Assembly: GCF_003315485.1 (NCBI RefSeq)
Contig: NZ_QNSE01000010.1
Location: 1 to 64,000 of the forward strand
Origin: Marinomonas rhizomae
GTDB taxonomy: Bacteria; Pseudomonadota; Gammaproteobacteria; Pseudomonadales; Marinomonadaceae
Length of the DNA: 64,000 bases
Reading direction: 5' to 3'
The notes beneath the pieces were generated by a model. The model had not been told where the DNA came from. It was given only the letters and a program-made list of their open reading frames with translations, and searched no databases. A program made the translations under genes and the position numbers. Each line of letters opens with the position of its first letter. Position 1 is the stretch's first letter. This document shows, in pieces, positions 19,538 to 28,571 of this stretch.

Positions 19538-20989
19538 TTAAGGTAAGTATACACCTACATTTTCATGTCCTTTACCCAATAGGTAAGAAGCATGCATACG
19601 ACTCATGACACCCTTGCCGCAATACAGCAAATAAGGCACATCTTTTTCCAATTCAGACCAATTAGATTCCAAGGCAAAAAATGGAATCACTTTGACTGGG
19701 CGACCACTTACTCTTAGCGGCCGATTACTTGCTTCATCAGGGTGACGAATATCAATGATGACTTCATCACCAACAGGCATACGAACCACTGGCACTTCGC
19801 CTTGATACTGTTTTGCCACGTCATCCATCACATTTTGAATAGACATGACTTGGGCGTTTTCAATCGCCTGCTCTAATACAGCAAAATCAAAATTAGATTC
19901 TTGCTTATCCACTCTATGCATCTTAGCACGCGTGGTTGGCTTAACCGAAATAACACCACAGAACTCTGGCATGCTAGCTGCAAAAGGTGCCGTACCGATT
20001 TCGATGGCTTTATCTATAATGACCTGCTTGTTGGTAGTGATCAAAGGACGCAACACCAATTCTTCTGTCACCTGGTCAATAACTTTTAAATTCATCAAGG
20101 TTTGACTAGATACTTGGGCAACACTTTCACCAGTCACCAACGCCTTTGCACCTACTTCGCTCATAAGCTGAGAAGCCGCTCGCAACATCATACGTTTCAG
20201 AATCACGCCCATTTCTGCGTTATCGACTTTTGTTAAAATTTCGCCGACAACCGCTTCGAAAGGCACGGTAATGAACTTCACATTAAGCGCTGAGCCGTAT
20301 TTTTCCCAAAGAAAATTAGACACTTGCTTCACGCCAATTTCATGGGCGTCACCACCAAGATTAAAAAAGCAAAAGTGCGTTTTCAATCCTCGGCTCATGG
20401 TGAGATAAGAACTGACTGTTGAATCGTATCCGCCAGACATCAAGGACAACACAGGATCTTGTGAACCTAACGGATAACCACCTAGGCCTTCCACTCGTTG
20501 CTCTATCATCCAAACTCGATTATCACGAATATCAATAGGCACTAGTACTTCAGGATTTTTTAAGCGAACAGCCAACGCACCACAGCGCGCTTTTAAACAG
20601 CCACCTATGTGTCGCTCGGCATCAACAGAAGTAAAGTCATGATGACCAACGCGTTTAACCCGAACGGCGAATACAGCGTCTTTAATCACATCACCATAAG
20701 AGACAACAGCTTGTTCAACAATGTCATCAAGATCAACCAAAGGAAATTCACGAACGTATTGAAAGTGAGCAATACCAGCGATATTAGAAAGCGACTGTAT
20801 AAATTCTTCTCGCAATTCATCCTTCTCAGAAAACACTTCAATAAAGTCCCAATTACCAGAAACAGTAACGTCAGCATCGTACTTTTTAAGAACTAACTTA
20901 ACATTGTGTCTAAGCTGTTTAATAAAAGCCTTTCTCACTGGACGACTTTTAATGGTGATTTCTGCGAAAAACTTAACAATAAATTTCAT
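19538..20989 (-). CDS. thiI: tRNA 4-thiouridine synthase ThiI with rhodanese domain
   Basis: Adds sulfur to U8 of tRNA and provides sulfur for the thiamine thiazole. Domain order: N-terminal ferredoxin-like and THUMP (to about residue 165), PP-loop ATPase with LSLMSGGYDSTVSSYL near residue 182, and a C-terminal rhodanese domain whose persulfide cysteine lies in LLYCGKGVMSRMHASYLL near residue 456. The 483-residue length matches the long enterobacterial form. It is divergent from glnA and no ribosome site is obvious. Confidence 0.96.
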   Translation of the reverse strand: MKFIVKFFAEITIKSRPVRKAFIKQLRHNVKLVLKKYDADVTVSGNWDFIEVFSEKDELREEFIQSLSNIAGIAHFQYVREFPLVDLDDIVEQAVVSYGDVIKDAVFAVRVKRVGHHDFTSVDAERHIGGCLKARCGALAVRLKNPEVLVPIDIRDNRVWMIEQRVEGLGGYPLGSQDPVLSLMSGGYDSTVSSYLTMSRGLKTHFCFFNLGGDAHEIGVKQVSNFLWEKYGSALNVKFITVPFEAVVGEILTKVDNAEMGVILKRMMLRAASQLMSEVGAKALVTGESVAQVSSQTLMNLKVIDQVTEELVLRPLITTNKQVIIDKAIEIGTAPFAASMPEFCGVISVKPTTRAKMHRVDKQESNFDFAVLEQAIENAQVMSIQNVMDDVAKQYQGEVPVVRMPVGDEVIIDIRHPDEASNRPLRVSGRPVKVIPFFALESNWSELEKDVPYLLYCGKGVMSRMHASYLLGKGHENVGVYLP

Positions 20990-21343
20990 AGGACTTGCGA
21001 TTTATACCGGATATTAGAAAGGCGCATAGTATAAAGAAAAGCCAGTAGATACGAAAACGCTAAATGCGCACCAAGATAGAACAAAACCAAACTTAAACGA
21101 ACCAATATAGTGCATATTATCTTTTTTGACGGATTTTTTTGGCTTCCATTAAGTGCACCATGAATTCCAAAATGCCTACCTTGTTGTAATACAAGGAATT
21201 ATTTGTCCGCACAGAATTCTGGCACAAGTTATGCTTACCAATTGTTTGATAAATAACTCGACAAATGGCGCTTTGTATTAAATATTAAAGCTCCCTTATA
21301 CAACGAAAAATAATTTCGCTTTAACTACGACTGGAGAACAACT
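20990..21343 (+). promoter_or_regulatory. glnA promoter region with sigma-54 box and NtrC-like sites
   Basis: A -24/-12 box at 21220-21235 reads TGGCACAAGTTATGCT, with the invariant GG and GC ten bases apart. Upstream, 21098-21114 read on the minus strand is TGCACTATATTGGTTCG, close to the NtrC consensus TGCACCAAAATGGTGCA. A further half site TGCACCA lies at 21154-21160. The arrangement predicts NtrC-activated, RpoN-dependent glnA transcription starting near 21247. The thiI promoter must also lie in this 354-base gap. Confidence 0.75.
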
Positions 21344-22750
21344 ATGTCAAACAAGACCCTTGCCTTGATTGCTGAGCATGACGCGAAGTGGGTTGACCTT
21401 CGCTTTACCGATTTTAAAGGTAAAGAACAACACGTAACGATTCCAGCTATCACGGTAGACGAAGAGTTTTTCGAAAACGGCCAGATGTTTGATGGTTCAT
21501 CAATCGCTGGCTGGAAAGGCATTAACGAATCAGACATGATCATGATGCCTCAGGACGATACTTCTATCATCGATCCTTTCACTGAAGAGTCCACAATTAT
21601 CGTTCGTTGTAACATTATCGAACCTTCTACTATGCAAGGCTATGACCGTGACCCACGCTCTGTAGCACTTCGCGCTGAAGAGTTCCTTAAGTCAACAGGT
21701 CTTGGCGACACAGCTTTCTTTGGTCCAGAGCCAGAATTTTTCATCTTTGACGATGTTAAATGGAAAACAGACATGTCAGGTTCTTCTGTAGAGATCAACT
21801 CTGAAGAAGCAGCTTGGTCTTCAAACAAAAAATTTGAAGGCGGCAACATGGGCCACCGTCCTTTCGTAAAAGGCGGCTACTTCCCAGTACCACCAGTTGA
21901 CTCTCATCATGATCTACGTGGTGCTATGTGTGGCGCTATGGAAACAATGGGCTTGGAAATTGAAGTTCATCACCACGAAGTAGCAACCGCTGGTCAGAAC
22001 GAAATCGGTGCTAAATTTAACACTCTAGTTAAAAAAGCTGACGAAGTTCAAATCCTTAAATACTGCGTACATAACGTTGCTCACGCTTATGGCAAAACAG
22101 CGACTTTCATGCCTAAACCAATCGTTGGTGACAACGGTTCTGGTATGCACGTTCACCAATCTTTCTGGAAAGATGGCACGAACCAATTCGCTGGCGACCA
22201 ATACGCTGGTCTATCTGAAATGGCTCTGTATTACATTGGTGGTATCATCAAGCACGCTAAAGCATTGAACGCGTTCACTAACGCTTCTACTAACTCTTAC
22301 AAGCGTCTTGTTCCTGGTTTCGAAGCACCAGTTATGCTTGCATATTCTGCTCGTAACCGTTCAGCGTCTATCCGTATCCCATACGTTGCTAGCCCTAAAG
22401 GCAAGCGTATTGAAGCTCGTTTCCCTGATCCAACCGCTAACCCATACCTAGCGTTCGCTGCTATGTTGATGGCGGGTATCGACGGTATCAAAAACAAGAT
22501 TCACCCTGGCGATGCAGCAGACAAAGATTTGTACGACCTTCCTGCTGAAGAAGCGTTGGCAATTCCTCAGGTTGCTGGCAGCCTAGAAGAAGCGCTTAAA
22601 TGCCTAGACGAAGATCGTACCTTCTTGACTCAAGGCGGCGTGTTCTCTGAAGAGATGATCGATGCTTACATCGAACTTAAATCAGCTGAAGCACAACGTG
22701 TAGCAATGACAACTCACCCACTTGAGTTCGAACTTTACTACAGCGTTTAA
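21344..22750 (+). CDS. glnA: Glutamine synthetase type I
   Basis: Makes glutamine from glutamate, ammonia and ATP, and is the centre of ammonia assimilation. The 468-residue GSI-beta subunit has the family blocks [30 protein letters not shown], the metal/ATP site [30 protein letters not shown], and the adenylylation-loop region [20 protein letters not shown] (the Tyr near residue 400 is the expected AMP acceptor). A GGAG site precedes the ATG. It is followed by a terminator and then glnL-glnG, as in enterics. Confidence 0.98.
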   Translation: MSNKTLALIAEHDAKWVDLRFTDFKGKEQHVTIPAITVDEEFFENGQMFDGSSIAGWKGINESDMIMMPQDDTSIIDPFTEESTIIVRCNIIEPSTMQGYDRDPRSVALRAEEFLKSTGLGDTAFFGPEPEFFIFDDVKWKTDMSGSSVEINSEEAAWSSNKKFEGGNMGHRPFVKGGYFPVPPVDSHHDLRGAMCGAMETMGLEIEVHHHEVATAGQNEIGAKFNTLVKKADEVQILKYCVHNVAHAYGKTATFMPKPIVGDNGSGMHVHQSFWKDGTNQFAGDQYAGLSEMALYYIGGIIKHAKALNAFTNASTNSYKRLVPGFEAPVMLAYSARNRSASIRIPYVASPKGKRIEARFPDPTANPYLAFAAMLMAGIDGIKNKIHPGDAADKDLYDLPAEEALAIPQVAGSLEEALKCLDEDRTFLTQGGVFSEEMIDAYIELKSAEAQRVAMTTHPLEFELYYSV

Positions 22751-22774
22751 TACTTAAACCGCTAAATAAATACG

Positions 22775-22805
22775 AAAGCCTCGAACCAGTTCGAGGCTTT
22801 TTTTT
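22775..22805 (+). terminator. Terminator after glnA
   Basis: An 8-bp stem GCCTCGAA/TTCGAGGC with a CCAG loop is followed by eleven T residues, starting 25 bases after the glnA stop. Confidence 0.92.
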
Positions 22806-22887
22806 CTCTAGTACTTTTTTATCTAGTACTTTCTTAGTCATTTTATTCCATGCTTTTTTTGCACAAAAAGAAACACCGTCGCCTGCA

Positions 22888-22904
22888 TGCACTATAATTG
22901 TGCA
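22888..22904. promoter_or_regulatory. NtrC operator before glnL
   Basis: The 17-mer TGCACTATAATTGTGCA is nearly palindromic and agrees with the NtrC consensus TGCACCAAAATGGTGCA at the TGCAC and GTGCA arms. It lies 58 bases upstream of the glnL start, in the place where enteric bacteria have the NtrC site that represses glnL. The inference is autoregulation of the two-component pair. Confidence 0.75.
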
Positions 22905-22961
22905 CTTAGTTTTTTTAGTTAATACAAAGGCCTTAATAAATAAGCTATCTCGGACTGCCCA

Positions 22962-24119
22962 ATGTTGGTTCGCTTTTTGCAACAATTATTAAAGGAATCC
23001 ATAAAAGCAGGAGTCAATAGAGAGGCACTGTCTGTGTATAGCTTATTAATAGACCATTTATCCACTGCGGTTGTTCAATTGAACGACAACCTTGAGATCG
23101 AGTATCTAAACCCAGCTGCCGAAATGTTGTTGGCGGTCAGCCGGCGCCGAATTTATGGCAATGACATTGGTGCTGCCTTTCGTGAAAACGAAGAAAGTAT
23201 TCAGGCTCTTCATGCAGCGATTGAATCTGGCCATCCGTTTACTAAACGCGAGGCTGAAATAGAGTGCAGCAATAACAGGAAACTGTTTTGCGACTATACC
23301 GTCACACCTATTATGGGTACATCAAACGATACAGAAAGCCTCATTATTGAACTGTACCCACGGGATAGAATGAAGCGTATTTCGCAAGAAGACGAGATTA
23401 TCGCAAACCATGAAAGCAGCAAAGAGCTGGTTCGTGGTCTAGCTCATGAAATTAAAAACCCATTAGGTGGCATTCGCGGAGCAGCGCAACTAATTAGTCG
23501 TGCTTTTACAGACGAAGCACTAAACGATTACACACAAGTCATTATTGAAGAGTCCGACCGATTGCGGGACCTTGTTGACCGTTTATTAGGTCCAAGACAA
23601 TTACCCAAAAATAAGCCACTCAATATTCATAAGGTTATTGAGCGGGTTAGGCAGCTTATTTCGGTCGAAACGGACAATCAAGTTGAACTGATCCGAGATT
23701 ACGACCCAAGTATTCCCGATTTAATCGGTGACGAATCTCAATTGATACAAGCATTATTAAATGTCACTAGAAACGCCATGCAAGCACTGATGGATGATGA
23801 AAACAATCGCCACAAAACCATTCAAATGGTGACTCGGGCCTTACGGCAATTCACCATTGGCTCTAAACGCCATCGCTTAGTGTGCAAAATCAGCATTATA
23901 GATAATGGCCCGGGCATACCTGACGGCATTCTTAAAACACTATTTTACCCCATGGTCAGCGGACGCGCCGATGGAACCGGTTTAGGCCTGTCCATCGCAC
24001 AATCCGTTATTCATCAGCACCACGGCATTATTGAATGTAACAGTTACCCGAAAAAAACCGAATTTAATATATTAATCCCCATTGAGACGGCAGTCCAAGA
24101 CCAGGAGAAACACTCATGA
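22962..24119 (+). CDS. glnL: Nitrogen-regulation sensor kinase/phosphatase NtrB
   Basis: Cytoplasmic partner of PII that phosphorylates or dephosphorylates NtrC. The N-terminal PAS domain (about residues 30-130) contains LNDNLEIEYLNPAAEMLL. The phospho-acceptor is H162 in RGLAHEIKNPLGGIRGAAQL. The ATP-binding N box VTRNAMQALMD, the G1 IDNGPGIPDG and G2 GRADGTGLGLSIAQ follow. It has 385 residues. The start is the first in-frame ATG and its ribosome site is weak. The stop overlaps the glnG start by four bases. Confidence 0.95.
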   Translation: MLVRFLQQLLKESIKAGVNREALSVYSLLIDHLSTAVVQLNDNLEIEYLNPAAEMLLAVSRRRIYGNDIGAAFRENEESIQALHAAIESGHPFTKREAEIECSNNRKLFCDYTVTPIMGTSNDTESLIIELYPRDRMKRISQEDEIIANHESSKELVRGLAHEIKNPLGGIRGAAQLISRAFTDEALNDYTQVIIEESDRLRDLVDRLLGPRQLPKNKPLNIHKVIERVRQLISVETDNQVELIRDYDPSIPDLIGDESQLIQALLNVTRNAMQALMDDENNRHKTIQMVTRALRQFTIGSKRHRLVCKISIIDNGPGIPDGILKTLFYPMVSGRADGTGLGLSIAQSVIHQHHGIIECNSYPKKTEFNILIPIETAVQDQEKHS

Positions 24120-25549
24120 CAGCAGAAGAAACCGTATGGATTGTTGATGACGATCGTTCTATTCGCTGGGTACTAGAAAAAACATTAGAACAAGAGGGAA
24201 TCCAGTGTCGTTTATTTGATTCCGCCGAAAACCTAGTCAATATCATTGATAAAGAGCAACCTAGCGCCATCATCAGTGACATCCGTATGCCTGGCATGGA
24301 CGGCTTAGAACTGCTCGAAAAACTGCAAAAAGATCATCCTTATTTACCTGTAATTATTATGACGGCGCACTCGGACCTTGAGAGCGCTGTTGCCTCTTAC
24401 CAAGGTGGCGCCTTTGAATATTTACCTAAGCCTTTCGATGTAGAAGAAGCCGTCAGCTTGGTAAAGCGAGCCATGCTCCACCATCGTAATGCAAGACCAA
24501 GCACAGACAATATGGATATTGTAGAAGAGCCTGAGGTCGACAAAGAAATCATCGGCGAAGCTCCTGCAATGCAGGAAGTCTTCCGCGCCATTGGTCGCCT
24601 TGCGAATTCAAACATTACTGTCTTGATCAATGGCGAATCAGGAACAGGTAAAGAGCTGGTTGCACAAGCACTGCATACTCACAGCCCAAGAGCTGTGAAC
24701 CCTTTTATCGCGCTAAACATGGCCGCTATTCCACATGATTTAATTGAATCCGAATTATTTGGTCATGAAAAAGGCGCGTTTACTGGTGCCAACACTCAAC
24801 GCCGCGGCCGTTTTGAACAAGCCAATGGTGGCACGCTTTTCCTAGATGAGATCGGCGACATGCCAGCGGAAACACAAACTCGTTTATTACGCGTTTTAGC
24901 CGATGGTGAGTTTTATCGCGTTGGTGGTCACACACCTGTTAAAGTTGATGTTCGTATCATAGCTGCCACTCACCAAAACCTAGAGAACCTGGTGCAAAAA
25001 GGTTCATTCCGTGAAGATTTATTTCACCGCCTAAACGTTATCCGCATCCATCTACCTAAGCTTGCTGAGCGTCGTGAAGACATTCCAAAGCTTGCTCGTC
25101 ACTTTTTAAGCCGCGCAGCGGAAGAGCTTGCAGTAGAACCAAAACAACTCAGCAAAGAAACCGAGAACTATCTCACACAGTTAGACTGGCCCGGCAACGT
25201 TCGTCAATTAGAGAACACTTGTCGTTGGCTAATTGTCATGGCTTCTGGTCGTGAAGTGTTAGTGGAAGACCTCCCTCCTGAGTTATTGGCAGCCGTTCCG
25301 CACGAGCAACCTTTTGCGTCATGGGAAGAAGCCCTTAAGAACTGGGTGGACAGCACATTGGCAACAGGCCAAAAAGGTATTCTTGATCAAGCGGTGCCAA
25401 AGTTTGAGCGCATTATGATAGAAACTGCGCTTGCACATACTGGCGGACGTCGACGTGATGCTTCCTTATTACTAGGCTGGGGACGCAACACTTTAACGCG
25501 TAAAATTAAAGAGCTGAATATCGATCACGCCGAGCAAGATGAAGACTAA
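24116..25549 (+). CDS. glnG: Nitrogen regulation response regulator NtrC
   Basis: Sigma-54 activator of nitrogen-scavenging genes. The receiver domain has the acidic pocket near D12 and the phosphorylation site D55 in IISDIRMPGMDGLELL. The AAA+ domain has Walker A GESGTGKELVAQAL, the sigma-54 contact loop EKGAFTGA and Walker B GGTLFLDEIGDM. A Fis-type helix-turn-helix ends the protein (GGRRRDASLLLGWGRNTLTRKIKEL). It has 477 residues. The ATG overlaps the glnL stop (ATGA). Confidence 0.97.
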   Translation: MTAEETVWIVDDDRSIRWVLEKTLEQEGIQCRLFDSAENLVNIIDKEQPSAIISDIRMPGMDGLELLEKLQKDHPYLPVIIMTAHSDLESAVASYQGGAFEYLPKPFDVEEAVSLVKRAMLHHRNARPSTDNMDIVEEPEVDKEIIGEAPAMQEVFRAIGRLANSNITVLINGESGTGKELVAQALHTHSPRAVNPFIALNMAAIPHDLIESELFGHEKGAFTGANTQRRGRFEQANGGTLFLDEIGDMPAETQTRLLRVLADGEFYRVGGHTPVKVDVRIIAATHQNLENLVQKGSFREDLFHRLNVIRIHLPKLAERREDIPKLARHFLSRAAEELAVEPKQLSKETENYLTQLDWPGNVRQLENTCRWLIVMASGREVLVEDLPPELLAAVPHEQPFASWEEALKNWVDSTLATGQKGILDQAVPKFERIMIETALAHTGGRRRDASLLLGWGRNTLTRKIKELNIDHAEQDED

Positions 25550-25584
25550 CTCTCAGCAATAAAAACGGCATCGATCAAGAAAAT

Positions 25585-25623
25585 TTAATGCAGGCAAAAC
25601 TATATGCAATTTGCCTGCATTAA
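25585..25623 (+). other. 14-bp perfect hairpin after glnG
   Basis: Arms 25585-25598 and 25610-25623 are perfectly complementary (core ATGCAGGCAAA) around an 11-base loop, 35 bases after the glnG stop. There is no run of T residues, so it is more likely a 3' stabiliser, a Rho-assisted stop or a protein site than a standard terminator. Confidence 0.7.
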
Positions 25624-25717
25624 CTCAGCTTTCTACTATTTTGGGCTTGCTTTTACGGACACAATCCCCTACTAATTAAAGGCAACAATTTGTTTATTAA
25701 TTAACGGGAAGCCAGCT

Positions 25718-26095
25718 ATGTATCCAACACTTCAGTCCATGGGTATCACCAGCATTCAGGACATTGAAAAATTCACTTTGCGTTACGAAGGCGGACATGA
25801 TGTTTTAAAAATCTATTACCGTCGCGAGAAAGGCTCATTGCTTCCAAAAAGCAAAAAATTCAAGTTTGGCCGCTCCACAAAAACCGTTTTAGCCGATGGT
25901 GGTCAACAAACTTACCGCCAAGTTCAAGAGCCTTCTCTGATCGTTTTACGAGCAATGGAAGAGCTAGAGCAAATTGTCGGTAAACAGCACGAAAGTAAAG
26001 CGACAAAAGCGGACTTGGTCAAAGAGTTAGAACATTTAGAAAAAGTTATGAACAGCAAAATCAGTGAAATCAAACATAAAATTGATTCTATGTAA
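25718..26095 (+). CDS. YaeH-like UPF0325/DUF3461 protein
   Basis: Small soluble protein of 125 residues without a known function. It matches the YaeH family in its opening MYPTLQSMGITSIQDIEKFTL, in LKIYYRREKGSLLPKSKKFKFGRSTK and in length. The C-terminal 35 residues are a charged, likely helical stretch (KADLVKELEHLEKVMNSKI). It stands alone between glnG and tsaC, and the context gives no clue to its role. Confidence 0.88.
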   Translation: MYPTLQSMGITSIQDIEKFTLRYEGGHDVLKIYYRREKGSLLPKSKKFKFGRSTKTVLADGGQQTYRQVQEPSLIVLRAMEELEQIVGKQHESKATKADLVKELEHLEKVMNSKISEIKHKIDSM

Positions 26096-26266
26096 TAACA
26101 GAGTGTAAAAGCCTGTTAACGGGACTCTCTAGCAGGAACGTCTTTCTTTTGATCAAACAAGATTTTAGATCATTAATAGGAAGACGCACCTGCTGGCTCC
26201 CTTTCAAAAATCCCGCTACAATCCGATCTTCTTCGTTTTCCCATACACTTTTATAAGCTTATTTAT

Positions 26267-26824
26267 ATGCACCTTATAGCATCCGTTGAAGAACTTGCCG
26301 ATATCATTAGACAAGGCGGTATTATCGCTTACCCAACTGAGGCAGTTTGGGGACTAGGCTGTGATCCATTTAATGAGTCTGCGGTTAAACGTATTTTAAC
26401 GCTCAAATCTCGTCCTGAATCAAAAGGGCTTATTTTAGTGGCTGGCGCACAAGAGGAATTATCCCCTTGGTTGGCGACATTAGATCATAAAGCCGCACAG
26501 CGCCTAATCAGCCATAACGAGACCCCAACTTCTTGGGTCGTTCCTGATACGACGATCACGCCTAGCTGGGTTAGAGGCGAACACCAAAGTGTCGCCATAC
26601 GCCTATCTCAACATAAGCCAGTACAACGTCTTTGTGCTGCTTTTAAAGGAGTGATTGTTTCTACTTCCGCGAACCCTGCTGGATTGGAACCCGCTATGAG
26701 TGCGCAAGAAGTACACTCGTATTTTGGTGAAAAGATAGATGCGATATTTGATGCATCACTAGGACAAGCCTCACAACCATCACAGGTTAGAGACATTTTG
26801 ACGGATACGCTGTTTAGAGCATAA
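26267..26824 (+). CDS. tsaC: Threonylcarbamoyl-AMP synthase TsaC
   Basis: Makes L-threonylcarbamoyl-AMP from threonine, bicarbonate and ATP for the t6A37 modification of tRNA. It is the short (185-residue) YrdC/TsaC form without a Sua5 domain. Landmarks are [19 protein letters not shown], the [12 protein letters not shown] nucleotide loop, and [15 protein letters not shown]. coli has tsaC beside aroE and dprA-like genes; here it stands alone. It converges on livF across a shared terminator. Confidence 0.95.
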   Translation: MHLIASVEELADIIRQGGIIAYPTEAVWGLGCDPFNESAVKRILTLKSRPESKGLILVAGAQEELSPWLATLDHKAAQRLISHNETPTSWVVPDTTITPSWVRGEHQSVAIRLSQHKPVQRLCAAFKGVIVSTSANPAGLEPAMSAQEVHSYFGEKIDAIFDASLGQASQPSQVRDILTDTLFRA

Positions 26825-26921
26825 AGCCTTCCAACTAAATAAACCCTTGCTCAAACAGTCACTCAAACCGCTACATTCAGCGGACACCCTGTGTAAAAAC
26901 GTTATTTTTATCCACATAAAT

Positions 26922-26968
26922 AAAAAAAGCAGCGTTTCATTTTTTGTATAAATGAAGCGCCGCTTTTA
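26922..26968. terminator. Bidirectional terminator between tsaC and livF
   Basis: A long hairpin pairs the AAAAAGC/GCTTTT ends and a 10-bp inner stem (26932-26941 with 26951-26960, one G-T pair). T-tracts on both strands suit the convergent genes; the better tail is on the minus strand, for the liv operon. Confidence 0.8.
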
Positions 26969-26979
26969 TATTTATTCTT

Positions 26980-27693
26980 TTAGTGGCCGCCTAAGTAGGC
27001 TTCACGAACTTCAGGGTTAACCAACAGCTCTTCGCCAGTTCCCGTCATACGTATCTCGCCATTCACCATCACATAACCACGGTTGGCCAGTTTTAGTGCG
27101 TGATTGGCATTTTGTTCGACCAAAAAGATCGTCATCCCTGTACTTGCAACGTCTTTCAGAATTTGAAAAATTTGCTTCACGATAATAGGAGCCAAACCTA
27201 AACTAGGTTCATCTAACAACAGTAATTTTGGACGACTCATCAAGGCTCGTGCAATAGCCAACATTTGCTGCTCGCCACCAGACATAGTGGAAGCACGCTG
27301 ATTACGGCGCTCCAACAATCGTGGAAATAACCCAAACATATGTTGCATGTCTTCTTCAGCATGATCCATACCGATTGGAATAGTCCCCATCAGTAAATTC
27401 TCTTCCACGGACATGCTAGGAAAGATACGACGACCTTCTGGTGATTGGGCCAAACCATGGGAAGCCACATAGTGAGCCGATTTCTGCGAAATATCTTCAC
27501 CACGATAAATAATTTCACCTGACGAGATACGCGGCTGTCCAAAAATAGACATCAACAAAGTCGACTTGCCCGCTCCATTCGCACCAATTAAGGTCACAAT
27601 TTCGCCTTCCTCTACCGTCAGAGAGACCCCCTTCAAAGCTTGGATTGGGCCGTAATGCACGTCAACGTTTTTAAATTCCATTAATGTAGTCAT
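26980..27693 (-). CDS. livF: Branched-chain amino acid ABC transporter ATPase LivF
   Basis: One of two ATPases that power high-affinity uptake of leucine, isoleucine and valine. It has 237 residues: Walker A GANGAGKSTLL, signature MSGGEQQMLAIARAL, Walker B KLLLLDEPSLGLAP and the switch His in LVEQNANHAL. The start overlaps the livG stop by four bases. It is the last gene of the livJHMGF operon on the minus strand. Confidence 0.96.
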   Translation of the reverse strand: MTTLMEFKNVDVHYGPIQALKGVSLTVEEGEIVTLIGANGAGKSTLLMSIFGQPRISSGEIIYRGEDISQKSAHYVASHGLAQSPEGRRIFPSMSVEENLLMGTIPIGMDHAEEDMQHMFGLFPRLLERRNQRASTMSGGEQQMLAIARALMSRPKLLLLDEPSLGLAPIIVKQIFQILKDVASTGMTIFLVEQNANHALKLANRGYVMVNGEIRMTGTGEELLVNPEVREAYLGGH

Positions 27694-28571
27694 AGCGTTA
27701 CCTCCTCACCTTCTTCTGCACCAAGGTAAGCAGCAACCACCTTTGGATTACTCTTAATGTCCTCTGGACCACCTTTTGCAATAACCTCTCCATGATCCAG
27801 CACAACAATGTAATCAGAGATATCCATCACCATGCCCATATCATGCTCGATCAATAAAACCGTCGTATTATGCTCATCACGTAATACACGAATCATCTTG
27901 GTCAAGGCTTCTGTTTCTGACGGGTTCAAGCCTGCAGCCGGCTCGTCCAAGCAAACAATCTCAGGATTGGTACACATAGCACGAGCAATTTCTAAACGGC
28001 GCTGCTGACCATAAGAAAGCTCTCCAGCCAGGCGGTTAGCTGAATCCACCAGATCCACAACCCCTAACCAATAAAAGACGCGCTCTAAGGCTTCTTCTTC
28101 AGCTTTGCGATAAGCTTTCGTATCTAAGATACCAGCGATCAAGCTGCGATTAACTCGCATATGCTGAGCCACCAATAAATTTTCAACCACTGACATCTCT
28201 TTAAATAAGCGAATATTCTGAAATGTCCGAGATAAACCAGCGCGATTCACAAGGTGCGAACCACCAAACATTTTGTACTTAAGACGAGCAAAAAACGCGA
28301 AGGGAGAGAAAAAATCGGTCACTTGAAATGGTTCGCCAAGCACTTTAATAATGCTAGTCTCTTTACCACCCGCCGACAAAATGATTTTGCCGCCTGTCGC
28401 CTTATAAAAGCCTGTTAGGCAATTGAACACGGTTGTTTTACCTGCGCCATTTGGTCCAATCAAAGCCGACACGGAGCCGCGCTTAATGTCAAAGGTCACA
28501 TCATTTAGCGCTTTAATACCACCAAAGTGCATCACCAAGTTTTCAACAGCTAAAATATTTTCTTGGCTCAT
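27690..28571 (-). CDS. livG: Branched-chain amino acid ABC transporter ATPase LivG
   Basis: Second ATPase of the Liv system. Walker A is GPNGAGKTTVFN, the signature is LSYGQQRRLEIARAM and Walker B is EIVCLDEPAAGLNPSE. The start at 28571 was chosen over an upstream in-frame ATG because it overlaps the livM stop as ATGA and follows GGGGTGGTGA. The resulting protein has 293 residues. There is an insertion of about 30 residues around SIIKVLGEPFQVTDFFSPFA compared with shorter LivG proteins. That insertion is common in this lineage, though I recall this without a check. Confidence 0.95.
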   Translation of the reverse strand: MSQENILAVENLVMHFGGIKALNDVTFDIKRGSVSALIGPNGAGKTTVFNCLTGFYKATGGKIILSAGGKETSIIKVLGEPFQVTDFFSPFAFFARLKYKMFGGSHLVNRAGLSRTFQNIRLFKEMSVVENLLVAQHMRVNRSLIAGILDTKAYRKAEEEALERVFYWLGVVDLVDSANRLAGELSYGQQRRLEIARAMCTNPEIVCLDEPAAGLNPSETEALTKMIRVLRDEHNTTVLLIEHDMGMVMDISDYIVVLDHGEVIAKGGPEDIKSNPKVVAAYLGAEEGEEVTL

